Assembly (NCBI GenBank): GCA_028873695.1
Contig: JAPPNU010000015.1
Location: forward strand, 40,584 to 104,583
Direction of reading: 5' to 3'
Source: Gemmatimonadota bacterium
GTDB lineage: Bacteria; Latescibacterota; UBA2968; GCA-2709665
DNA: 64,000 bases
In this document: positions 57,630-64,000 of the stretch, one piece after another
Numbering within the stretch: the first letter of the stretch is position 1
Layout of the letters: every line of letters starts with the position of its first letter
Program-made: the position numbers and the translations under genes
The notes under the pieces: generated by a model
Databases searched by the model: none
Told to the model about the DNA's origin: nothing
The model's input: the letters and a program-made list of their open reading frames with translations, nothing else

Positions 57630-58472
57630 ATGCGCTTGGAAAAAATCTATTTCATCTCAGACGTTCATATTGGCGCGCCCGATATCGAAGGCAGCGCCCG
57701 GGAGCGGGAAGACGTCCTGATCGACTTCCTGAAATCCATCCGTCGCAACGCGGAGGCGCTATACATCGTCGGCGACCTCTTTGACTTCTGGTTCGAGTAC
57801 CGCACGACGGTCCCTTCGAGCGGCGCCCGGGTCCTGTTCGAATTGTACAACCTCGTGGAGTCCGGCGTTCGCGTGATATACCTGCCGGGGAACCACGACC
57901 TGTGGCCGGGCGAATATTTCTCCGGTCAACTCGGCGTTGAACTGCCCGGCGGCCCGATTACGGTCACGCACCAGGGTCTCCGGATCCACATTGCCCACGG
58001 GGACGAGATCCGGACCGACTGGCGATTCCGCCTCAGCCGCGGCATTCTGAAGAACCGGACCTGCGTGGGCCTGTTTCGCCTGCTCCATCCGGACCTTGGG
58101 GCCACCCTTGCCAGGTATACCTCCCGGCTCTCGGAATACCGGATCCGGAGGCGGGGTTCCGGCAACCGGGATATTCTCTACAGGGCGGCAAGAGAGAAAA
58201 TCGGCCAGGGCGTCGACGTCGTAATCCACGGCCACTACCACTTCACGCTCCACGCCCGAGTGGGCGGTCCGCCAGACGAACCGGCAGGCACGGAAGCGCG
58301 TACCGGGGACCACACCGGTTCCCGAAGTGAACGCACGGGCGAACTGGTCGTCCTGGGCGACTGGATTCAGCAATGCACTTATGCGGTACTGGAACGAGGC
58401 AGAATCCGGCTGGATAAGTGGAATGAGGGAACATTGTCCGAGCACGCGATCCTTACGGAAGAAGACAATTAG
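57630..58472 (+). CDS. LpxH-like UDP-2,3-diacylglucosamine diphosphatase
   Basis: Calcineurin-like metallophosphoesterase of 280 residues. Metal ligands are in FISDVHIGAP (Asp, His), VGDLFDFWFEY (Asp), LPGNHDLW (Asn, His), IAHGDEI and VVIHGHYHFT. The DFWFEY element and overall order match the LpxH family, which hydrolyses UDP-diacylglucosamine to lipid X in lipid A synthesis. It is longer than E. coli LpxH, with an acidic C-terminal insertion (PPDEPAGTEARTGDHTG), so a related phosphoesterase is possible. I chose ATG 57630; the frame is open to GTG 57612 in repeat sequence. Confidence 0.85.
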   Translation: MRLEKIYFISDVHIGAPDIEGSAREREDVLIDFLKSIRRNAEALYIVGDLFDFWFEYRTTVPSSGARVLFELYNLVESGVRVIYLPGNHDLWPGEYFSGQLGVELPGGPITVTHQGLRIHIAHGDEIRTDWRFRLSRGILKNRTCVGLFRLLHPDLGATLARYTSRLSEYRIRRRGSGNRDILYRAAREKIGQGVDVVIHGHYHFTLHARVGGPPDEPAGTEARTGDHTGSRSERTGELVVLGDWIQQCTYAVLERGRIRLDKWNEGTLSEHAILTEEDN

Positions 58473-58691
58473 CCTTGTTTCGAAATTATCCTGGGACCTG
58501 GATGTCGAATATATACAGAAGAACAAAGGCAAATTGATGTCAAAGTTGCCGGATACCTGAAGTCACTGGACGTAAGCGGTAATTCCATCCATTTGTACGA
58601 CCTCGATGCCCCGCCTATGCGCTTATACCTTCTGTGCCTTTTGTGCTTTTTGTGGTAAGTTTTGCCGTTGCCTTTTTTCGGATTGAGGTTA
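58473..58691 (-). repeat. 218-base dispersed repeat, copy 2
   Basis: Reverse-complement copy of 41780-41996. It starts immediately after the LpxH-like stop codon and ends 65 bases before glpK. Both copies thus lie just upstream of a plus-strand gene. Confidence 0.85.
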
Positions 58692-58755
58692 GGCAGATTG
58701 CGATGCGCCAGCGACCCATCCAACCACAGTTGCCCGAACCTGATCCGGCGTCTAT

Positions 58756-60306
58756 ATGATTCTCTCAATCGACCAGGGCACAACGGGGACGACCGTACTC
58801 GTTATCAACCGCGCGGGCGATATCGTCGGCCGCGCCTACGCGGAATTCAGCCAGATCTATCCGCAGCCCGGCTGGGTTTCTCACAATGCGGATGAAATCT
58901 GGCGTTCCTCAAGCGCGGTGATCGCCGAAGCGATCCGGGATTCGGGCATCCGCCCCGCGGATCTCGCAGGAATCGGGATCGCCAACCAGCGGGAAACCAC
59001 GGTCATATGGGACCGTCGGACCGGAGAACCGGTACACGACGCCATCGTGTGGCAGTGCCGGAGAACCGCCGATCTGTGCCGGCGCTACCGGGAGCGGGGC
59101 CTGGACGAGATGGTCCGCAAAAAGACGGGCCTTGTGATTGACGCCTACTTCTCTGCCACGAAGATCGTCTGGTTAATGGAAAACGTACCCGGTCTGCGTC
59201 TAAGGGCGGAGGCTGGCGACGTCTGCTTCGGCACGATCGATACCTACCTGCTTTTCCGGCTTACCGGCGGCGACGTTCACGCGACGGACCTGACCAATGC
59301 CTCCCGCACCATGTGTTTCAATATCCATTCGCGCGAGTGGGACCCGGACCTGCTCGACGCGTTCAACATCCCACGGGCCATCCTCCCGGAGGTCCATCGC
59401 TCTGCCCATGTGTTCGGAAGCACCCGGGGCGCGGTGCCGCTGCCGGAGGGTATCCCGATTGCCGGTATCGCGGGGGACCAACAGGCGGCGCTCTACGGGC
59501 AGCGCGGCGTAAACGAGGGCGACGTTAAAAATACGTACGGCACGGGCTGCTTCGCGCTGTTCCACACGGGCTCGAACGCGTTTCCCTCGCAGAACGGCCT
59601 GCTCACCACGCTTGCGTGCGATGCCCGCGGCGGTCCCGCTTTCGCCCTGGAGGGTTCCGTGTTCAGCGCGGGCTCGGCCGTTCAGTGGCTGCGCGACGGT
59701 CTCGGTCTGATCGCGGATGCGACGGAGACGGAAACGCTCGCCCGGTCGGTTCCGGACAACGGCGGCGTCTATCTCGTCCCCGCCTTCACGGGCCTCGGCG
59801 CGCCGTACTGGGATCCGGACGCCCGCGGGACGATCGTCGGCATCAACCGGGGCACCGAACGCGCCCACTTTGCGCGCGCCGCCCTGGAATCCATCGCCTA
59901 TCAGAGCGCCGCGCTTGTGGACGCTATGGCCGCCGACACGGGGGGTCCCGTCGCCCGTATGCGGGTAGACGGCGGCGCCTCCGCCAACGACTTCCTGATG
60001 CAGTTCCAGGCCGACATCCTCGATGTGCCGGTGATCCGACCACGCCACACCGAGACCACCGCCCTGGGCGCCGCCATGCTCGCGGGCCTGGCGACCGGCT
60101 TCTGGGCCGGTCCGGATGCACTTTCAGACATCAATCCTCCAGAACGCGCTTTCGAACCGTCCATGCCAAAGAAAGACCGCGACGCCCTGCTCAATCGCTG
60201 GCGTCGCGCCGTTCGAACCGCCCGCCGCCACGGCAATCCGGTAAGTAGTGACAAGGAAGAAGGAAAAAGGAAAAAGGAAAAAGGAAGAAAGGAGAAGAGG
60301 CGGTAA
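58756..60306 (+). CDS. glpK: Glycerol kinase
   Basis: Phosphorylates glycerol to glycerol 3-phosphate with ATP. FGGY-family landmarks are DQGTTGTT at 6-13, NQRETTVIWDRRTGEPVHDA near 75-95, WQCRRTADLC, GIAGDQQAALYGQ, NTYGTGCF and FTGLGAPYWDPDARG. The body ends normally near KKDRDALLNRWRRAVRTARR. The last 20 residues or so (KEEGKRKKEKGRKEKRR) are encoded by a purine-tract repeat that has invaded the 3' end, giving 516 residues instead of about 497. No glpF or glpD is nearby. No clear ribosome site is visible before the ATG. Confidence 0.96.
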   Translation: MILSIDQGTTGTTVLVINRAGDIVGRAYAEFSQIYPQPGWVSHNADEIWRSSSAVIAEAIRDSGIRPADLAGIGIANQRETTVIWDRRTGEPVHDAIVWQCRRTADLCRRYRERGLDEMVRKKTGLVIDAYFSATKIVWLMENVPGLRLRAEAGDVCFGTIDTYLLFRLTGGDVHATDLTNASRTMCFNIHSREWDPDLLDAFNIPRAILPEVHRSAHVFGSTRGAVPLPEGIPIAGIAGDQQAALYGQRGVNEGDVKNTYGTGCFALFHTGSNAFPSQNGLLTTLACDARGGPAFALEGSVFSAGSAVQWLRDGLGLIADATETETLARSVPDNGGVYLVPAFTGLGAPYWDPDARGTIVGINRGTERAHFARAALESIAYQSAALVDAMAADTGGPVARMRVDGGASANDFLMQFQADILDVPVIRPRHTETTALGAAMLAGLATGFWAGPDALSDINPPERAFEPSMPKKDRDALLNRWRRAVRTARRHGNPVSSDKEEGKRKKEKGRKEKRR

Positions 60307-60370
60307 GTAGAGACAAGGAAGAAGGAAGAAGGAAGAAGGAAGAAGGAAAAAGGCAAAAGGAAGAAGTGGC
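60253..60370. repeat. Purine tract extending the glpK coding end
   Basis: GAAAAAGG/GAAGAAGG repeats in two blocks separated by GCGGTAAGTAGAGACAAG; GGTAAGTAG(A/T)GACAAGGAAG itself is duplicated (60240 and 60301). It supplies the glpK tail and stop codon and continues to 60370. Confidence 0.85.
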
Positions 60371-60469
60371 GGTAACTTTACTGTATGAGACGCATCGGAA
60401 TGGACGCGCATTGTGTACAACGAGACGTGGATTGCGAATGGGAAGCAAGGAACCGGCGACGAGGGTTTT

Positions 60470-60497
60470 GTAGGGGCTACCGGCCGGTCGCCCCTAC
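60470..60497. repeat. 28-base palindrome, one mismatch
   Basis: GTAGGGGCTACCGG followed by CCGGTCGCCCCTAC. Same element as 47220-47247 with one changed base. It overlaps the last codon of the gene at 60494. Confidence 0.88.
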
Positions 60498-60886
60498 TCC
60501 AATCGAAAAGTCCCGCGTTGATTGGCCAGATCGAAAAATTCGCGGTCTTGCGCAGCGTGGACCGTAATGGCAGCAATCACGCTTTTTCTCTTGAATGGGA
60601 AAAGGACCAGGTACCAGATCCCGAATCCAACAATGGCGTATGGCCACAGACCGGTGATCGCCAGGTAGCATGTCGCGACCAGCACGATCCATTCAAGCTT
60701 TCGGGCAAACATATTCAAAATGAGATGACTCCAGGGCAGCTTCCACTCAAGCGCACACCGGTGTCTCCACGACACGCTGTAGACGACCGCGCCTCTTTCA
60801 TTCACGTGCCGGGAAAGGGTTTCCCAATCAACCGGTGGCTTCGATCCTGTTTCGTGGGCGCTTTCTGGCTCGCTTGTCAAGCTCAT
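60494..60886 (-). CDS. Small membrane-anchored protein, unknown
   Basis: A 130-residue protein with two predicted helices in the middle (LEWIVLVATCYLAITGLWPY and IVGFGIWYLVLFPF) flanked by charged ends. The N-terminus is rich in Glu/Ser/Pro and the C-terminus contains VHAAQDREFFDLANQRG. I do not recognise the family. No strong ribosome site is seen, and the last codon runs into a palindromic repeat. Codon use and the clear helical hairpin favour a real gene, but it could be a degraded one. Confidence 0.55.
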   Translation of the reverse strand: MSLTSEPESAHETGSKPPVDWETLSRHVNERGAVVYSVSWRHRCALEWKLPWSHLILNMFARKLEWIVLVATCYLAITGLWPYAIVGFGIWYLVLFPFKRKSVIAAITVHAAQDREFFDLANQRGTFRLE

Positions 60887-61024
60887 GTCTGATGGTCTTT
60901 CCCGTTTCGCCGTGGTGTCGTCTCGTTCAGCGCTTCGTACCCTGTCATTTGTTCTTTACCGTCAGATCAGAGAGAGCTGTCCAGGGCAGGAGTCGATTCG
61001 GGACCGGTGTGGTTGGTGTTCCCG

Positions 61025-61099
61025 GGAGCGAGGGCATCCTGCCCTCGACGCGAATAGGGGTAGGTGACGCGACGTTCGAGGGCAGGATGCCCTCGCTCC
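61025..61099. repeat. 75-base inverted repeat whose arms are themselves hairpins
   Basis: Left arm 61025-61048 (GGAGCGAGGGCATCCTGCCC then TCGA) and right arm 61076-61099 are exact reverse complements. Each arm also folds as CGAGGGCA-TCC-TGCCCTCG. It lies in the 950-base gap 60887-61836, which also holds the repeat at 61197, the small-RNA candidate at 61603 and no protein gene. Confidence 0.88.
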
Positions 61100-61196
61100 G
61101 GCTGTGGGTGAATCATGTAGTGAAAGCGTGCAGATTGCGTTCGGTCGCAGGGCGCACGTGTCCGGTGGCGAAACGCTGAGCCCGCACCTTCGCACA

Positions 61197-61238
61197 ACAT
61201 GTCATCCTGAGGAGGCCAGCGCGCTCAGAATGACATGT
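61197..61238. repeat. ACATGTCAT inverted repeat
   Basis: ACATGTCATCCTGAG and CTCAGAATGACATGT (one mismatch) flank 12 bases. A partial copy (TGTCATCCAGAGGAAACCTT) follows at about 61270-61290. Confidence 0.8.
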
Positions 61239-61568
61239 ATTAGGATTGTCATGCACGTGGCTTCCCGCTGTCATCCAGAGGAAACCTTCAGGCCGACGAA
61301 GGATCTACTGCAGCATCGGATCATCCCCCTGGGATTTTTCACGTGTCGATAGCTGATAGGCAGCACGTCCGCCTGCAGCGGGACGAATGCGGCGAAAGAT
61401 GTTTCGACTCCGTTCAAAGTGACATGCGTTCCAACAAACACCGACCGATGGGAACCTGGTTTCCGTTGTCCAAGTCAAACCCGAACAAGATTGCGAATAG
61501 GAGCTGCTTTTCGAACCTTATCTCTGAGCATCACACGGTTCCTGGACAGCAGTGGATTTCATTGATTC

Positions 61569-61596
61569 TTGACAACTGCCTTGTGAATGTTATATT
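61569..61596 (+). promoter_or_regulatory. Promoter of the small-RNA candidate
   Basis: TTGACA (61569-61574), a 16-base spacer and TATATT (61591-61596). This is the closest match to consensus in the window and has the same boxes and spacing as 31067-31094. Confidence 0.75.
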
Positions 61597-61602
61597 TGTG
61601 GC

Positions 61603-61682
61603 GTGCTATGGCACTTGTGCCCCCCGGAGGATAGTATTCTCCGGCCCGACGCCCACTGTCTCTGACATGGGCGTTTCTTTTT
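61603..61682 (+). ncRNA. Candidate orphan small RNA, about 80 nt
   Basis: It starts about seven bases after a strong promoter and ends at a strong terminator, with no ORF of note between. Predicted hairpins in order are GTGC-TATG-GCAC (61603-61614), competing with GGCA-CTTG-TGCC (61610-61621), then CCGGAG-CTCCGG (61624-61644), then the terminator stem (61649-61674). The first two share the GGCA segment, so only one can form at a time, as in a switch. It does not match 6S, SRP, tmRNA or RNase P RNA as I know them. No gene follows on the plus strand; ilvD converges from the right. Confidence 0.6.
61649..61682 (+). terminator. Intrinsic terminator of the small-RNA candidate
   Basis: ACGCCCA pairs with TGGGCGT, continued by TGT-ACA across a bulged C and a five-base loop, then TTTCTTTTT. 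Confidence 0.82.
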
Positions 61683-61836
61683 AGGATCTGACACCCTTTG
61701 AAATTTTCGCCTTTTTCAATTTTCTACCGCCGGATTCCGTCCAAGAGTGGGTATGGCGGCCCTCTTCGGTCTACCGTGACTCCAGGCATTCAGCTTTTTC
61801 TCTTCCTTCTTCCTTTTTCCTTCTTCCTTTTCCGCT

Positions 61837-63510
61837 CTACTCGTCCGTCACGCATCCCTCGGAAGCCGTGGTCACGGTCTTGATGTATTTGTAGAGCGTC
61901 CCCTGCGAGGCTTTGTACGGGGGTGCGGTCCACGCCGCGTGCCGCTCGGCCAGTTCCTCGTCGCTCAGGTCCACGCTGATCTCGTTGGCTTCCGCGTCGA
62001 TTGTAATCACGTCCCCATTCTCGACGAGGGCGATCGTGCCGCCCTCCTGCGCTTCGGGCGTGATGTGCCCCACGACGAAACCGTGCGATCCGCCTGAAAA
62101 CCGTCCGTCCGTGATCAGCGCGACGTCATTGCCAAGGCCCGCGCCCATGATCACCGACGTGGGCGTGAGCATCTCCGGCATGCCCGGCCCGCCCGTGGGT
62201 CCCTCGTAACGGATGACCACGACGCATCCCTTCTTCACTTCGTTTCGCTCGACGGCGCCAAGCAGGTCCTCCTCCCGGTCGAAAACCGACGCGGGACCGG
62301 AGAACCGCACCCCTTCCTTCCCCGTGATCTTGGCCACCGCGCCCTCCGACGCCAGGTTTCCCCGCAAGATCCGCAGATGTCCCGTGGTCTTGATCGGCCG
62401 GTCCATGGGGCGAACCACCTCCTGACCCTCGTCAAGTCCCGGCAATTCCGCGAGGTTCTCCGCAATCGTTCGACCCGTAACGGTCAGGCAGTCGCCGTTC
62501 AGCAGGCCGTTCTCAAGCAGATACTTCATTACCCCCGGCGTTCCCCCGACGTTGTGGAGGTCTTCCATCACATACAAGCCGCTGGGCTTGAAGTCCGCCA
62601 GTAACGGCACCCGGTCGCTCACCGCCTGGAAATCGTCGATGGTCAGCGGCACGCCAACGGACTTTGCGATTGCGATCATGTGCAGCACCGCGTTGGTCGA
62701 CCCGCCGAGGGCCATCACCACGACCATGGCGTTTTCGAACGCTTCGCGGGTCATAATGTCCCGGGGTTTGATGTCCCGCTCGAGCAGACTCCGGATGGCC
62801 GCGCCGGACTGGAAACACTCTTCCAGCTTGCCCTTGTCCACCGCAGGCGTTGAAGAACTGTAGGGCAGCGACATCCCCATCGCTTCAATGGCGGACGCCA
62901 TCGTGTTCGCGGTATACATCCCCCCGCACGCGCCGGCGCCCGGGCAGGCGTGCTGCACAACGCCTTTCCTTCCCTCCTCGTCCAGTTCGCCCGCCAGGTA
63001 CTCCCCGTAACTCTGAAAGGCCGACACGATGTCCAGTTTCTTGTGGTCGCTGAACCCCGGTTTGATCGTGCCTCCGTAAATCATCAATGACGGCCGGTTC
63101 AGACGGCCCATGGCCATCACGCACCCCGGCATGTTTTTGTCGCAGCCCGGAAGGGATATATTGGCGTCGTACCACTGTGCGCCCATCACCGTCTCAATCG
63201 AATCCGCGATGAGGTCGCGCGACTGGAGCGAAAAGCTCATGCCCTCCGTACCCATGGAGATCCCGTCGCTCACGCCGATCGTGTTGAATCGCATGCCCAG
63301 AAGACCCGCCGCATCCACACCCTGCTTCACCTTCGCCGCCAGATCCAGCAGGTGCATATTGCACGTATTGCCCTCGTACCACATGCTCGAGATGCCAACC
63401 TGCGCCTTGTCCATGTCCGCTTCGGTCATTCCCGTCCCGTACAACATCGCCTGGGACGCGCCCTGGGACTTCACCTGCGTAATCCGGGAACTGTACTTGT
63501 TCAGCGCCAT
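61837..63510 (-). CDS. ilvD: Dihydroxy-acid dehydratase
   Basis: Iron-sulfur enzyme of branched-chain amino acid synthesis that dehydrates 2,3-dihydroxy acids to 2-oxoacids. At 557 residues it is normal length. Cluster cysteines are Cys50 (EGNTCNMH), Cys123 ([10 protein letters not shown]) and Cys193 ([13 protein letters not shown]); the lysine at 125 is the usual metal-coordinating carbamylated residue. The C-terminus has [27 protein letters not shown] a few bases before ATG 63510 excludes the 25-residue upstream extension. A pyrimidine tract (purine repeat on its own strand) lies just 3' of the stop. Confidence 0.97.
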   Translation of the reverse strand: MALNKYSSRITQVKSQGASQAMLYGTGMTEADMDKAQVGISSMWYEGNTCNMHLLDLAAKVKQGVDAAGLLGMRFNTIGVSDGISMGTEGMSFSLQSRDLIADSIETVMGAQWYDANISLPGCDKNMPGCVMAMGRLNRPSLMIYGGTIKPGFSDHKKLDIVSAFQSYGEYLAGELDEEGRKGVVQHACPGAGACGGMYTANTMASAIEAMGMSLPYSSSTPAVDKGKLEECFQSGAAIRSLLERDIKPRDIMTREAFENAMVVVMALGGSTNAVLHMIAIAKSVGVPLTIDDFQAVSDRVPLLADFKPSGLYVMEDLHNVGGTPGVMKYLLENGLLNGDCLTVTGRTIAENLAELPGLDEGQEVVRPMDRPIKTTGHLRILRGNLASEGAVAKITGKEGVRFSGPASVFDREEDLLGAVERNEVKKGCVVVIRYEGPTGGPGMPEMLTPTSVIMGAGLGNDVALITDGRFSGGSHGFVVGHITPEAQEGGTIALVENGDVITIDAEANEISVDLSDEELAERHAAWTAPPYKASQGTLYKYIKTVTTASEGCVTDE

Positions 63511-63638
63511 GGTCTTCCTTTCTCGTTTATCCATCTGAAGCCGTCTTGTCCGCGTGCCGGGATTTTTCCGGCTTTTTTCATTCATTCCGGATTTAATTTA
63601 AACGAATGCAGGACGACGGTCAACAACGGGAAAACAAG

Positions 63639-64000
63639 CGGTCAGCCATCAGCCGTCAGCAATCAGCTTAAAAGCAAGAGCGAAAACCATAATTCAAGAA
63701 TTCTGTACCGATGCGATCTCGGCACGGGGTCTCGCATTCGGATAGGAATTCGGTTTCCAAACGCGATGCCACTCGAGAGGACTACCAGAGCAGGGCGCGT
63801 TGTTCCGTCCCGCACCGATTTGCGTTATCCGCCGGTGTTGGCAGGCCATCGTATCGGGTGAGTCCGGTGAGTGTATTCGCGCCATGCATAAGGCAGGCCC
63901 CGCGCCCAGCGGCGACTTTTGGTTCCTTTTGGTCGCTTCAAAAGTAACACGCCGTAGGCAGGGAATCTGGGGAGAAGGGGTTTTTGAACTTGGTTTTTGC
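63639..64000 (+). repeat. About 390-base dispersed repeat, copy B (cut by window end)
   Basis: Begins with a TCAGCCATCAGCCGTCAGC-type segment and carries the same core as 57316-57557 at 63751-63990. It fills the right end of the window beyond ilvD; no gene is visible in it. Confidence 0.85.

Overview
The window reads as about 64 kb of chromosome from an uncultured Gram-negative bacterium. Evidence for this includes an LpxH-type phosphoesterase, DsbD, a Tat/lipoprotein TRAP binding protein, GC-rich coding sequence and many short dispersed hairpins. The mix of phytanoyl-CoA-type dioxygenases, a sulfatase, a Gfo/Idh/MocA oxidoreductase, sugar isomerase/epimerase, CocE hydrolase, UbiD decarboxylase and FG-GAP repeat protein is what I would expect in marine or sponge-associated lineages such as Poribacteria or Latescibacterota. 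That placement is inference from gene content only. No rRNA, tRNA, CRISPR array, transposase or integrase was recognised.

Layout. 0-7 kb is a minus-strand run: CocE hydrolase, glycosyltransferase, MBL hydrolase, amidohydrolase, proS and a small overlapping ORF. 7-12 kb holds a UbiD-family decarboxylase, then dsbD followed by a dioxygenase fused to HEAT repeats (4-base overlap). 12.5-15.6 kb encodes a TRAP transporter whose TakP-like binding protein is convergent to its two membrane subunits. polA (15.8-18.5 kb) is followed by a phosphatase gene frameshifted exactly in its active-site loop.

19.0-34.4 kb is an accessory region that I interpret as a defence or genomic island. It starts with a 1774-residue fused nuclease-helicase-methyltransferase (type ISP-like restriction-modification) and an overlapping DUF7689-like gene. 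Next come a terminator, then a 37-base dyad operator over a promoter driving two coupled ATPases; the second carries six 43-residue TPR-like repeats. A secreted protein, an ankyrin protein and a frameshifted DUF433 antitoxin gene follow. The island ends with a compact, AT-richer four-gene operon: an XRE regulator, a PD-(D/E)XK-like N-terminal fragment, a small helical protein and an HExxH metalloprotease. The metalloprotease gene overlaps the 5' region of a DUF123 gene. The two-ATPase unit and the XRE-metalloprotease unit are the best candidates for undescribed systems.

34.6-64 kb is mostly housekeeping and catabolic. It contains a PfkB kinase, HAD phosphatase, a spermidine-synthase-like methyltransferase, citrate synthase, an orphan BrnA-like antitoxin, an AAC(3)-like/aminotransferase pair, a dioxygenase, a zinc-ribbon protein, msrA and an FG-GAP protein. 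A sugar isomerase, oxidoreductase and sulfatase follow, then an orphan HigA-like protein, a DMT transporter, a geranylgeranyl-reductase-like flavoprotein, a membrane TPR protein, an LpxH-like enzyme, glpK and ilvD. The intergenic spaces carry several repeat families, some with two copies in the window: about 100-base elements with inverted ends, a 218-base repeat, a repeat of about 390 bases, short GC hairpins and purine tracts. A promoter, three hairpins and a terminator at 61.57-61.68 kb look like an orphan small-RNA gene. Promoters visible by eye share TTGAC(A/G), a 16-17 base spacer and TATATT/TAGATT-like -10 boxes.
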